Shown piece after piece: positions 24,902-37,540 of a DNA stretch of 64,000 nucleotides. The translations under genes were made by a program, and so were the position numbers. The notes beneath the pieces are model-generated. The model was not told where the DNA came from, made no database searches, and saw only the letters and a program-made list of their open reading frames with translations. The first letter of the stretch is position 1, and each line of letters begins with the position of its first letter. This DNA is from Diplonema papillatum (Eukaryota; Euglenozoa; Diplonemea; Diplonemida; Diplonemidae): NCBI GenBank assembly GCA_030068145.1, contig JAPJBO010000835.1, positions 1 through 64,000 of the forward strand. Reading direction: 5' to 3'.

Positions 24902-27900
24902 CTAGGCGTAGCTGTACTTCTTCTTGTAAACCTCGACAAGGTCGCTGCCTCCGATGTCCTCCAAAACGCACGTGCTCCAGTGGTTCAGGATGATGTCTGA
25001 AGCACCCGGTGAGTTGACATCCAATGAACACGATGTTCCGCCCGTTCTTTTAGAAATGTCTTCGAAGTTGGTACGGGCCCAGTCGGCAAGAACAAATGTG
25101 TGAACCGGCACGCTTTTGGCAGCAAGGCGATCCGCTTCGCGGGCATAATCTGTAGTCATCTCGGGCCATCGATCGCTTGGGTTTGCGGGAGCATCGCCCA
25201 TCAAGATCACCTGCGATACTCCGTCGGCTTCATTTTCATTGGCTGCGTGTTGAAGACCGAGTTCGACGGCTTCTTCTCCATAACCTCCTTCGACGACGAC
25301 AGGGCTGATGAATTCGAGCAATGGTTCGGCCGAGCTACTCCACTTAGAGTGAACAAATGGCTTGTGGTTGTAATTCCGATAGATCGCCAGCTGCAACGCG
25401 AACTCGGTTGTGACTCCTGCGTCGTGCATCGTCGCGAACAGTCGTTTGAACGTTTCGCATAAAACAGCCTTCGCGCTGTGTATCAAGCCTCCCATAGACC
25501 CAGTGCCATCCAGTAGAATCAAAGACCGTGAACGTTGCCCCGTACGTGGACCCTTGTTCCGTGGCAACAAGGCTGAAGTCACTTCCGCCGGCGACAGTTT
25601 GTGCAGCTTCGACCGCAGATCCATCGAGGCATGGTGCAACAACTCGAGACTCTTCATCTCGGCCCCTTGCGACTCCAGTGTTCTTCCAACATGTTCGCTA
25701 CTCTTCTTCACGAGGTTCTCGTACAGTGAGCTCTCCTTCGACATTGTCGTCGCTGTCTCGGCGCTAATTTGAAGTGCTTCAAGCCGTTCTGCATCCAATA
25801 CCATTGAAAAACTGCCATTCTGTCCCTGCCGTGCCTGCCTGCCTTTGATTTGAATGTGTTCCGACGCAGAACCCATGAACGTCTGAATTCCGTGGATGCC
25901 ACCGGCCTCCAGAAGCCGAGAGTCATGCACGACGAAGTCTGTTCCCCTTCCGTATGTACGCGTTGCGAACGTGACGGTGCCCGGCGTTGCAGCACTGAGA
26001 GTAAGCCTCGCTTTCTCTGCGTGCGAGAACCCTTCTACCATCCTCGTCACGGTAAAGCTTTGCGTGTCTCCGGCACGCTTCATATAGTCGTTCAATACGG
26101 CTGCTGACTCGAAGAAGACAAGTACAGCACGCTTCCCGCCGTCGCGTCGCTTTTCGACTTCTTGCATCAGCTGCGTGAAATGATTGTCCGAAGCTACAAC
26201 ATCACCTCCCTTCGGAAAGAACTTCAGCTGGCAGTCACCGTATACAGATGGCATCCTCACGATGGACGTTAGCCCGAAGTCGCGCAGAATCTGCGATTCC
26301 GATGACCCTTCGGATGGTAGCGTCCCGCTGGCTCCCAGCACATAGTCAAACTCCTCCTTCGCAAGGTGCGCGTACGAGAAATGGCCGATCTTGAACAGGA
26401 GGTACACTGCTGCTCGCAGGTGCTCCTCTCGCTGGGCAAGCCACTTCTCGGGATACCCGACCTCGCAGCGTTCATACGCCGCCCACATGTTTTGGTAGTC
26501 GCACGTCTTCGAGTAGTCGACACAGTCTTGATCAACGAAACCGACTTCCACAGCTCCCGTGTCCCGCAGCTTCTCTTCGTTCACTTGCCACTGGTTGCCT
26601 TGGTAGTCCTTCAAATCCTGAAGCATAATCCGCACTGCCTCCGAGAACAACGCCTCAAAATGTTTGCAGCTCAACGCCGCTTTCTTGAAATATTCCGTCG
26701 TCACCACCTGTTGATGTGCAATCGCTTCCTTGTCGCTTCGGTGCTCCCACAGGTAGTCCGTCAGGCACTTGATACCCGGGCTGGGACGCTTCAACGAAGC
26801 AACGTAGCTTTGCCCGTAGAATGACTCCTCAAAGAACACGTCTACCTCATCTATCAGCAGGATCCTCTTCGACCCTGAGTTCCGCCAATCTTCGCAGCAA
26901 GGCTCTCCGTCAAGCTTCTGAGACACCTTCTCCCGTAGTTCATCGCCGCAGATCACGTTTTCAACGCATTGATTGATCGTTCCGTAGAACACGTTGCGAA
27001 CGTCCAACAACTCGAACAAAGCTTTGAACGACGCCGAATCTCTTGTGCTCAGGTACGCACTGTAGCACGCAATATACGGCTGCAGCCCTGCGAAGGAATA
27101 GCAGATTGACAACACCGCCAGGATCAGTGACTTCCCTTCACCAGTACCCACTTGCACTAGTGAGCCTTCCAACGGCCTCCCCGTAGCCCATCCCAGGCCG
27201 CAGCAGATGGCCAAGATCTGGACTGTGTGTGGCTTTCTGCAGTACTCTCCGCCCACTGAGTTGCTGTCTCGCATCACGAGCGACCAGACTGCGCAAACGT
27301 GTGCCACAAGTTCTTCCAGATTGCGGAACAGGCCCCAATCGAGTTTGAACCCCGATACGTTACTCAGTCGCTTCCTCACTTGAGCAGACCATCCGCTCGC
27401 GGGCTTCGATTTATTTCCTAAGCACCAGGGTCTTCTTCGCTAGATCTGTGACACCCTTGTTCACGTTGTCCCGCACTAGTTCCTCAAAACACTGCGTGAT
27501 ACGAAGCACTGACTCCTCAAGAGCAGTCACCACCTCGGGCTTGACGTTGTTCGTCGACTGAAACTTCGCCAACAGCTGCGAAGGTGTCTGTCCGGATATG
27601 CGACTGTTGAAGATTTCGAGTGACGCCGCCTCAAATTCCGAGTATTCGCTGACAATCTGGGTGCCCACGCCGCCCTCAGACCTTCTGAGACATGCAGCAA
27701 GGTCCATCATCAACTTCACTCGATCCTGTTTGTCAGGCACCGCCTTTGCAACCCGTTTCAGCATGTCTCTGACCTTCATGCGAACTGGCCTGTTCCGACA
27801 CTCAACACTGTTCCCAATTGTTTGCAGTCCTATCAACGCGCGTGCAACGTCTTCGGCGCTCGCCGAAAGCACCAACAGCTTGTCTTCATGTCCGACAAAG

Positions 27901-30900
27901 CGGCTACAACATCTTCTCGAGTATGCCTCGTGACCTCAACAACACCACTCACAGGGCACCCTTCGAGACTAGCAAGGTTGTTGACTACGTTGTTCGCAGC
28001 CGACCAGTCCTGCTTTGTGACCGCAGACATCCCCGCTTCTGAGAAACTTGCCATCGCATGTTGAAGAAGACTCGCCGTATTCGGCGGCTTCGACAGGCCA
28101 GCCGCTGCTGCTGCCTCGGGCGACGTGGAATCCAGTGCCTTGATACTTGTCGTCAAACGCTGGTAATACTCCTTCCGAGCGACCGTGTCGGTTTGCGTCG
28201 TGACACTCGTTGCGAGGGCTTTTATAACCGTCTCATGGTCTTTAAGTTTGCGCGCAAGCTGCCCCTTTCGCGACGGAACGTTGAACACGGCGTCGCGCAT
28301 GCTTTTCACAATCTTCACCATTTGTAGTGAAGGTCCTTTGTCACTCTCCGAAATTGAATCAGCTGTATCCGCAAGTTCTTGCAGGACGACCATGATATTT
28401 TCCACGTACTCTACTTCAGTCCATATTGAGCCCTCTGAGTAGCAGTCCCCCTCAACAAACTCTGCTAGCCTCTTCTTGAGTGCAAGCACCATGTCCGAAA
28501 CACGACGAAGAACATCTGAAACTCCAGCACTGATCATAACGAAGTCTTCAACTTTTTGCTTGTCTGAATCGTCGCAGTGACTCATTGCATCCCAGAACGG
28601 CGCAACGAACTCTCTCAAGTCCTTCACAAAATCGGTAGACTTGTCCAAGATGCGCTGGCGAAAAATACGAGCCGTCTTCAACGATGACTCAGCAAACCTC
28701 GCCATCAGAGTTTTGCTCACTTGTATTACGTCAGGGTTGCCAAATTGAACACAGCGCATCAGGAATCGTAAATCTGCGGGTTCAACCTGCCGTAACTCTA
28801 CCTCGTGGAGTACCGTTTCCATGCCCGCGTTCGCAGCTTCTTTCGTCTCCGGCGCTTTGGACATTTCGTCGATCACCGACAGGCACCCATCGGTGATCGC
28901 CTTCTCCACTCTCTTTTGCCCCTGTTCTGCATTTCTTCGCACTTTGTTCTTTCGGTTGTTCATCTCCGATTGGAAATGCATTGCGAGGGCCTTCTCCCCT
29001 ACATCGTCCAGACGTTTCAGCACAGTCTCAAGCTTTTCCGACGAACCCATTGTAGATGTGCTCACACATGCTTGCAATGACCTTTCTACGTAGTCGCGAA
29101 CTCTCTTTTGCTCCGCATGCCGCTCTGAATGGGCCATCTTTTCGAAAATCTCCCACTGCCGCAGACCCCAATCCACAACGCTTGACTTCTCAACTTCCTC
29201 CACGGACGCCTTCACTTCGTTGCGCTCTCTTTCGATGTTTGCTTTCAACGCTTCCTGCGTCGTCGGGTCAAGAACTCCAATGCACCACTCTAACTCTCTG
29301 CTTGCCTCCGACAACGCTACCCACCCGCCCCTTTCTTCCTCTCGATTCAGCCTGTCCACAACTTGGTTCTGCACGGTGCCACGCAGCTTTTCGATTTCTC
29401 TTCGCGCCTCGGCTTCATGCCCGGACAAGAAGGACAAGTCGCTTCTCTGCATCAAATCTAAGAAGTCAGCCGCCTTCGCAAGCAGATCGTCACCTTCTCT
29501 TCTCGTCCGCCGCTCAAGATTCTTTGCAAAAGATTTGAGCCTGTCTTTCACACTAACTTGGAGTCGGCGCAGTAGGCTGTCACAAGCCAGGGCGTTCCCC
29601 AGCATCGCATACAACGTCGCCATCCTTCGTGCCTCTCCCAACACGGAGTCCACGTCTCCTTCGTCCAAGAATTTGACGTCGACGCAGCGAGTGAGCTCCC
29701 GTTTCTTCTCGCTGTGCATGTCGATGATGGTTTTGAACGACAACTTCCCTTCTGCATATCGGTCGAGTCCCACGAGTTGATCAGCAACCGAGTACATACG
29801 CAAGAAGTAAGAGTCGTCTTTCAACTCACTCTCTCGGATACGCTGCTCCACAATTCTCAACTGGGATACAAGCCGCGTCACCACAGAGTGTTTGGTGGCG
29901 TAGTCCCTGTTCTTCGCTTCCGCAAAGAAGCTAAAAATTGCGTCCAAGTCGTGCACCGCCTGGCGGAGGCCGCGTATGTCCCACTCGGTGCCCGGATCAC
30001 TGGTAAGGTAGTCTTCGATTTTGGAGAGGCATTTTGCCGAGTTGGATGCCACTGTTGATCGGCGATCGTCGAAGTGCCTCCGCAAAAATGAAGGTGCACG
30101 TCCGCATCTGGGAATTCAATCCCGGCGCGCTTTACCTCTTCAAGGAAGGCCAGCGACGCTTCCAACTCCTCAGTGGTGCAGTTCGGCGGCTCCAGTATGG
30201 CCTCGCACTCCGCAATGCCTTGCTCCACTTCATCGCATTCCGAGAACCCCTCGCGCTCTTCGAGGATGCAGTACGTTTCGCTGACATACAACGGCTCGCT
30301 TCTTTGCACGATTGCTAAGTCTTTTTGCATCTCCTCTAGTTTTTGCCTCTGTTTGCTGAGCAAGTCTTCAATAGAGCAGGCCGCGTCATCAATGCTCGTC
30401 GGATTCTCATGGAAGGCTGCGCAGTTGCTCAGCAACTCGTCTTCACCCTTCACCAGCTCCTCTTCGAAAGCACGTGTGGCATGCAGCATGTCTTCCATTT
30501 CCCCCTTGACGCGCATGTTCGATTCGTGCGCGGTTTTCAGTGCGTGGAAGTTGTCGTAGCCGTGCTCACGTAGCAGCTCCTTTTGCTGCTGCTGCTTGCG
30601 CTTCTTATACATGCCCATTAGCTTCTTACTACGTTCGACCTTCTGCGCGAAGGCGTCGAGCTCATCAAACGTCTCGTCCGCTCTCTTGAGCAGCCACGTC
30701 TGATATTCGCCGAAGGTCTTACAATCAGACTCGGCCAGACGCATCCGCAATCGGTCGATGATGGACTTGGATGAGGCAAGTTGTTGCTCTCCTCGAACTA
30801 ATTCGCTGATTTCGTCCGTCAACCGATTAACGACAACGACCACAGCTGCAGTAACCCGATCCGCCTTCAAGCTCGCCAACGAGGCGTACTTACAGAGAAT

Positions 30901-33819
30901 CCGCAGGTACGGGTCTGTTGAAAGGATTTCACTGCGGAGTTGCTGCAGATCAGCAAGCCTGTCAGCCGGATTCCGCAGGAGGCGAGTGAGTCTCTTGAGG
31001 AAAGCGGTGTACGCTTCTGCATACGGTTGGTAGGAAGCCTCGACAGCTCGGGTGGCGCAGCTGAGTTGACCTCCTCTGACAAGTTTATGCAATCGTTGCA
31101 GCTTCTTCACGAAGGGCATGTGAGACGGGTGCAGCAGCTCCGCTTCGTTCCCAAGAGGTACATCGGTCAGCACGAAGCAAAGGTGATCCGAGATCGCCTC
31201 ATCTGCTGCTCTAGCAGCGTCGCCGGGCGCCTTCTCGAGCTCATGGAACACGATTCTCAATGCCCGATCCGTCGTTGCCAGCGTCTCGGGACTCAGGTAC
31301 TCTGACACCACGTCACACACTTTTTGGGAAATGCTTGACATCTTCTCGCTGTACTTCGCATGCCATTGAGGTGCTCCCAACGTGTCCGAAAGCTCGTTTC
31401 GAATAAACGCCACAGTCTCCTGAGAGCGAACGCGAAGGAACGATTCCTTCGCCTCCAGATTCGTCAACGCATCAAGAAACACACCATCGACGGTTTGCTT
31501 GATTGCTGCCACTGCTTCGTTGAGCCGGTCGGTTCCGAATCCAACCGGTTCACAGCTCAAAACATCATCCGCCTGCTGCAATCTGCGGACGAATAGGACG
31601 CGGTCTTTCAGGTCGTTCCGTCGTCCCTGATCTACAAAGCGTAAATCCGCAGCCAGCTGACGCGTTTCCTCCAAGTGTTTGCTCAGTGCATGGCGCAGTG
31701 TGATCGCTTCATCTACGGCCACATCGAAACTGCTGCCGACACTCCGACATGTTCGCAGCGCATCGACAAATGCGTCGGCGTTGTTGTCGAGGACTGCAAT
31801 TTGCGCTGCCGTGCATTCGGCGCTGACTCTTTCTCTGGCTTTACCCTCGCTGTCGGCTAGCACCCTTGTGCATCCTTCGTCACCCAACAAGGTGGCAAGA
31901 TACATGCACTTCTTCCAGCTTTCCTTGCCGACAAGAGGATTTGCCGCAGCTGCTTCATGAGCAGCGTCACAGAACAAAGCTACCAAGGCGCAGCTGTCGA
32001 CCGCGACTTTGATTGGAAGTGTTTGCTGCATTCTTCGAAGCTGCTCTTCGCACTCCACGAGTTTCGACCCCGCCAGTTCATTAAACGCGGTGCTAATAGA
32101 GAATGCTTGCGCAGCCGAATCCCGCTGTTCGGTCATCCTTCGCACACAAGTCTCCAAGCGCGCGGTGCAGTCGTTCACTTCGTTCTGAATCATCCTGTTG
32201 CCAGGCAGCATTTCAGCTGCCAGCGTGCGCAGCAACGCCAAACTCTTTCCCACTCGTCTGTACTCTCCAAGCGAAAACATTCGCTCGAGAGCTTCACGTT
32301 CAATGCGAACCTGGTTGACCAGTGCCCGATCTGCGTTGGGGGGCAGGTCCATGTCGTTGAACACCTGAGGGGACGCAGCTGGCTTCTGTAAGCATGCGCG
32401 CAGTACATCGTTGGGTACGCGCTGATGCGCTATGGCGTCGACGTCAGTAGTTGCATCGGGCTCAATCTTTTGTGCAACGTCGTGCAAGAAGTGAACCATC
32501 GCCCGTAAGTTGGGGTCTGTACTCCTTGTCGCTATATCGTGGATTTCGTGGTGCACTGCATAGGCACGTCGCAGCTCCAGTTCGGTTTCTACCTTGCCGC
32601 TTGAAGGGCCGAAGCACCGGTTGCACAGTGCTTGCAGCTCAGGGTCGTCTGTCCTCTTGACTTCCCGTTTCGTCCCGTCCCACGTGGCGAACATGAGCAC
32701 GCACGTGTTCTGCTTCAACTTCAAGAAGTACACTGCTCGCCCCGCAAGCACCTCCTCCTCCTGCAACTCGCGCGCGCAGTCTGCTGCAGAACAACGGATG
32801 CGCGGCAACTGGAGCTGTTGCTTCAAAAACTCGTACACCCGACGAAGGCGATCATCTGTCGCACTCTCCCTTCCAGCATCTGCGATTACAGACGCCGCTT
32901 CGTCCGCGAGTCTCCCGTAGAAAGCCTCGCAGTTCTGCTTCACGCCCCTCCTCGGAATGTCCTTCTTGTGACAATGAGTCAGGAAGACGGTCGAACTCCG
33001 AAGCATGTCTTCCAAGCAGTCCGTCGACACCAGCGAAGCTATGTACTTCGCTGTTGTCTTCAGCGTGTGGCCACGAAGTCCAAAGTCAGCTTGCATGACG
33101 AACGCAACGCGAACACTGCGACAACTCCGCAATGCAGCCCCAGCCGCCGTCCAGGATGCCAGCGTACGACCTGCTCCCCTGCTGTCTTCCCAGCCTACGG
33201 TGTCAACAAGGCTCACTGTGGAGGCACCAACGCCTATCTCCACACTTTGTGCGAACTCCGTCTCGCTCGTTGCGCTCTTGCCGATGCGAAACTTCGTTGT
33301 AATGGCGTTCTCAACTGACGCCTCGACCCTTCCGTCCTCGTCGTATTGCAAGACCTCTCCAGCGAGGAACAGCAACGTCGTTGTCTTTCCTTGGTCTGTC
33401 ATTCCCATCAGCGCGATGACGTCTTGCCCTTGTAGAGCTGCCTGCGCTGCGCTCTTTTCCACGACGAATCTCTCAACAGCAAGTTTGACGTCGAAGCAGT
33501 GAATCAGCGTCTTCACCTTCGCCAATGTGTTCTTCATGCGGACGCAGTCGCCCTGCTTCGCGCGTTCTTCGTACTCACGAAGCTCGGCATCCACTTCGCG
33601 CGAGGCATAGCCTTCCTGCCTCACGACGACAGGAACGCGTGCCCAGTTAGGAGGTACAATGCGGGCACTGAGACTCGCGCAAACCGCATCCAGCAGCTCT
33701 GTGGCCGAACAAGACGCGTCGTCAGCAGCATCTCCAGAACACTCCCCAGTCTCGTTCTCGCTCGCTTCGCTCGGAGAAGCTACACCCAGACTCTCCTGCG
33801 GAGGGGCAGATGCCGTCAT
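24902..33819 (-). pseudogene. Copy C of the GTPase / SecA-like / vWA giant gene, broken
   Basis: It starts at ATG 33819 and ends at TAG 24902-24904, with the same domain order as copy B: GTPase P-loop GMTDQGKT and DTVG, long helical region, SecA-type motor (Walker A VGTGEGKS about 27129-27150, IDEVDVFF, GRGTDF, QARQGQ) and vWA domain with LLDGTGSM. Three breaks are seen relative to A and B: a missing base near 30085, a missing base near 27891, and at about 27380-27415 a stretch of unrelated sequence with an in-frame stop just before the motor. The motor-vWA part after this break is one open frame of about 825 codons and is very close to copy B, which suggests recent duplication or gene conversion. 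A short intron at 27380-27415 is possible but no clean donor and acceptor restore the frame. Pseudogene is the simplest reading. Confidence 0.85.
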
Positions 33820-34785
33820 GTTGCTGGGCGAAGAGAGATCAAAGTGTTCGTTGTTTTGGTTGTTTCCTTTTTGTGTGAAAAAGGCTGTAAATGTTGTCAG
33901 TACGTCCGTCGTAGGTCAAAGGTTTAAACGGAATCCCGGCAGAAGTGGTCATATGAGTGAGCATTAACCACTCGCTTTAAAAGGATTTTCCCCGCCAGCC
34001 AGCCCAAAGGAACTACGTCGATGCTTCTGGAGAACACCATGCTGTGGCCAAGCGAGCATTGGCAGACGCACGCCAGCAAGCATATGCGACGTTCTAGGCA
34101 TCTGCATCCGTCGCAGTCTCCGTCACGTCCAGCAGGTACGCGCCCTCGTCAGACTTGCGATTCATCGAGGGAATTCCACCAGGCATTACGAACGAACTTC
34201 AGTATCCACGCTCCTTCGCATTGCAGAAGAGGTTTATGACGTCCGGGAAGGCGTTGGCACCCATTCGGATACCCGGTGACTGCCTCGTGAGGACCGCTCA
34301 CAGAACCGTATGTATGGCTGCACCTCTGGGTGACTAGCGAGAGCCCAGTACATGCGAATCGAATGTGCCAGCACCCAGCAAGTGGCACAGGTCCTCAAGA
34401 AGAAGGCCGTACATCAGATTCCGTTACCGAAGAATCGGAAGCCAGTCGTGTTGAAATGCACATCATCTTCTCTTCGCATTAATGACTGACTTGAGCGTGC
34501 AATGCCTCTCTAGCATGCTGGTGGGAGGTGACGTCGATGAAGTACAATAGCCCGGTATGGTAAGCCATGTGGTCTGCGATGCCTTCAGTGGGAGTACTTT
34601 TGCTCGGGGAGAAATTAGCGATGTGGTTGACCGTTCTATCCCGGTTGTAGACCTTTTTGCATACGAAGCCAAACCCGTGCAAACTCTTATCCAGGCGCAA
34701 GAAAACGAGGCCTTCGTGCAACCCTCGCATGTGGTGGCGCACGTTTGCCCACTTCCGACTCGGCTCCTGTAGTCGTGAAGTTAGA
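33820..34785. other. 5' flank of copy C and spacer; no gene seen
   Basis: The upstream flank of C shares only short words with those of A and B. At 34479-34700 the minus strand has a frame with weak resemblance to degraded copia-type reverse transcriptase, too weak to annotate. Confidence 0.3.
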
Positions 34786-34870
34786 TCTAAACAGGAAACG
34801 TGAGTTGGGCTTAGGCGTGATGGAGGGCCCATCAGGCCAACGCATCTTAACAGCAGTATACGCCGCATTG
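34786..34870 (+). rRNA. Degenerate 28S rRNA fragment
   Basis: Words such as aacaggaaacgtgag, gttgggctta, gatggagggcccatcaggcc and cagcagtata follow in order the better preserved 28S fragments at 47467-48001, with many substitutions and a small deletion. It is a relic, not a functional rRNA. Confidence 0.6.
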
Positions 34871-35160
34871 AGGGGACCGACCCTGCCCTGCGACTCCGCC
34901 AAGTCCCTGCCCTCAAACGACTGTCCATCTTCACACGTAGGGTTCTACTGCCAAGCCATTTCCACGTTGTATAGTCCAGCAACTTTCTCCGGATGTCACA
35001 TTGAGGGGACCCTGCCCTCAGACGACTCCGCCAAGACCCTGCCCTCAAACGACTGTCAATCTTCACACGTAGGGTCCTACTGCCAAGCCATTTCCACGTT
35101 GGATAGTCCAGCAACTTTCTCCGGATGCCACATTGAGGGGACCCTGCCGGCTCACAACTG
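34860..35160 (+). repeat. 130-bp tandem repeat
   Basis: About two and a half units, beginning cattgaggggacc near 34865, 35001 and 35133, contain ctcaaacgactgt, cttcacacgtaggg and gccaagccatttccacgtt. The array starts where the 28S relic ends. Confidence 0.85.
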
Positions 35161-36197
35161 TCCACCTACGAATCTGGCGTTAGCGCACAGGTTCGGCATT
35201 TTTGGCTGTGCTCTCGGGAGAGGGTCGAAACCTTCCTTTTTTGAGCGCTACGCCTTCTTTCTCTCACGCCGTCGACGCTTGATACACGGTGTGCCAGTAT
35301 TTGTGCTTCCGATAATGTCGGACTCTTGCTGTCCCGCTCTTGTGACCTCCGGTATATGCGAATCGCCAGTACCGTGTTTTGTTGCCAAAAACCCTGTACC
35401 TTACGCCCTGTCAGGACCGTTGGACGCACAGTCAGCCACCAGCTGCACAGCAAGTACGTGACCTACAGTCGTTGAACCGGAGCTGATTATGGAATGTGAC
35501 CCTACCCACTTGGTGCGTACTTCTTGCGTACCTGACAAGGTCCTTGCGAATCGGTTTTCGGAGACACCAGTCTAGACGATCGACTTGAGCCACTCACGTC
35601 AAATCTGGTGGATACCACTCTTTGCGTGACACCTGCGTTTGCAAAGTAAAGAGAACCTGTTTCTTGGATCAAGAAGCCGGTGGTAAAAGTCCCCGGTTCG
35701 ATCTCTTTCAGATGGGCTCTAGGTGAAACAAAGGGGCGATGGCCTGCGTTAGTTGGGCATTTCTTGCTTTTGCCCCATGTGGCCGACTCTCTTTCTATTT
35801 TTTGAACGGTTTCGTGTTTTCTCCGGTTGACCGATGAGGTGGGGTGGTTCTTGTTGGTTTTGAGGCAGGAAAACAAAGGGCGGTTGCGATGATCTCTGGT
35901 CCCTACGTTTCTGTCATTTACACACTCTTTCTGTACGAGCACGCCCTTTTTTGCACTTTAGCCAAGGGAGAGACTCAAGCGACCTACAACCATTTTTCTT
36001 CTTCCCTTTGTGTCGATCCCGTACTGGGTCTACAGATTGGTACCTTTTTCAACATTGTGTTTGATTGGTGTGTGCTATGTGGTCGGCGGAGGGCTGGGAT
36101 GGGAATGCTTTTTACTGTATCGGGTAGATTTTAAGACGTGCCTGAGCCTGGCTGCCGAGGCCGCGGCCTCGACAGCCAGCGGCAATATTCATGCATT
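35161..36197. other. Non-coding stretch; nothing recognised
   Basis: Open frames are short and compositionally unconvincing. I see no RNA gene that folds properly; a ccccggttcgat block at about 35690 resembles a tRNA T-arm but has no matching tRNA body. Confidence 0.3.
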
Positions 36198-36254
36198 CGA
36201 AATACTCGACGTAGCTGCTTCGACTCCGAATGGAAGGGGGGAAATATAGAGGTA

Positions 36255-36912
36255 CCTACCCTCCCCCGTGCATAAGATGGATGAAAAACTCGGGTTTTGG
36301 CAGTATCCCTCTTAATCAAGGGGGGTATCCATCTTAAACACGGGGGCACTGTAGGTCACTTTGCACAGGGGTACCTCACCCCCGTGTTTAAGATGGATTG
36401 GCATTCTCGCCCGTTATCCATCTTAATCAAGGGGGTTTGGCTATCCATCTTATGCACACGGGGGGTCGTTGTATAATGGTAGCTTGAAGGGAATTGGAGA
36501 GGTTGAAAAAGGTTTTTGGGGTCTTCGTCGGTTTGTGTTTTTTTATTTTTTTCGGATTTTTTTGTTTTTTGTTATTATTTTTTTCGGGGGTTCGCGTAAC
36601 CCTTCTTTTCCGGAAGATAACGTTATCTTTTCTTTTCTCTCTGGCGCTCTTTTTCTCTCTATCTCTCTCTTTGGCTAGCAAAACGACTGTTGCGACCGAC
36701 ACCACGATCACACCCGTATTGAATGTGACCAAGGGCTCCCCACGTTCTACATGTTGAGCAGGAGTTGCCATGTAGCCCGTACCGGTCTAAGCCTTCATTG
36801 TAACTTCCATAAGTATCCCCGTTGGGACGGGTCCGACGGTCCGTTAGTCATCAGCGACATCGGGCGGGGGAAAAAAAAAAAAAAAAGAATTTAGCAACAC
36901 GGGGGGGGTAGG
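36255..36912. mobile_element. Terminal-inverted-repeat element (MITE-like), filled site
   Basis: The left end cctaccctcccccgtg and right end cacggggggggtagg are inverted copies, flanked on both sides by TA. The equivalent locus at about 56430 has the same flanks joined without the element, that is, an empty site. Inside are several copies of the words taagatggat and atccatctta. There is no transposase frame, so it is non-autonomous; TA target duplication is typical of Tc1/mariner-type elements, but the family is not proven. A second, shorter member lies at 45426-45638. Confidence 0.8.
36468..36896 (+). mobile_element. Poly-A-tailed retroposon-like insertion nested in the element
   Basis: The insertion separates two copies of a sequence close to acacgggggg, a likely target-site duplication. 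It begins tcgttgtataatggtagc, which resembles a tRNA D-arm with a Pol III A-box, and ends with a run of about 16 A residues (36871-36886) and a short tail. These are features of a SINE or other retroposed transcript. No convincing B-box or protein frame is present, so the tRNA origin is tentative. Confidence 0.5.
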
Positions 36913-37259
36913 TAATGGGGCAAATACAATACAAACACAATCTGAGTTGTTCTTCGCTTGCACCATCCAGGATTTTTGACCTGTTGTGTTTGTGTGATTT
37001 GTCGTGTAGGGGTAGATCCGCTCCGTTCAACACGTGGTTCGGTAGCTACAGCACTTGGGATCCCTTCGGTTCTTTGTCGGGCAGCATCGTCGAGCATTTC
37101 CTTTCAAGCTGGCGCTTATGTAAAAAAATTGCGAGCAGGCGGTGTCCGCTCGAAGCACAGTCGCGAGCTGTTTATCCAGAGGGAAACGCTAGGACGTGTT
37201 CGCGGCACGCGTATTTCTGGACTCGCACCAATGAGGGCTGTATGCCACATCTACCTGCA

Positions 37260-37540
37260 GCATCTCCCAGCAGTGGCAAAGTGGAAAGAGGGTGCGCCGA
37301 GTCACACCCGAAAAGCGGGTGTGCTGCAATCAAAACGCGTGTAAATCCGTGTGACCCGCGTTTCAACTCCAGCTTTCGCTACAGTCTCTGAAGCTGGACG
37401 TCACCGTGTACACGTGTGGAGCCCAGCCTCAGAAGCTGGAGCGAAAGAGGGTGCGCCGAGTCACACCCGAAAAGCGGGTGTGCTACAATCAAAACGCGTG
37501 TAAATCCGTGTGGCCCGCTACAGCTTCTGAAGCTGTGCTA
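37260..37540. repeat. Hairpin-rich dispersed repeat, member 2 (two units)
   Basis: Two units of about 155 bases each carry gtgcgccgagtcacacccg, the CACCCGAAAAGCGGGTG hairpin, caatcaaaacgcgtgtaaat and ccagc..agctgga words. Same family as 7046-7292. Confidence 0.75.

Larger units (their letters stand above)
36198..37130 (+). repeat. Dispersed repeat interrupted by an inverted-repeat element
   Basis: Sequence from gaaatactcgacgtagctgc to atatagaggta (36198-36254), then from ggggcaaatacaatac onward (36917-37130), matches one continuous stretch at 56378-56680. The two halves here are separated only by the element at 36255-36912. The family also occurs in pieces near 23835-24030, 39950-40035 and 47095-47125. 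Its own nature (transposon remnant or other) is not clear. Confidence 0.8.

Noticed and set aside
27380-27415. Small intron in copy C explaining the stop before the motor
   Set aside because: A gt..ag pair exists nearby, but removing it does not restore the alignment with copies A and B; the sequence itself is changed.
34479-34760. Degraded copia-type reverse transcriptase (LRLDKSLHGF, TGLLYFIDVTS)
   Set aside because: The resemblance is short, the catalytic motif is absent and the frame is broken; not enough to annotate.
35640-35710. tRNA gene around ccccggttcgat
   Set aside because: No acceptor or anticodon arm can be paired with this T-arm-like word.
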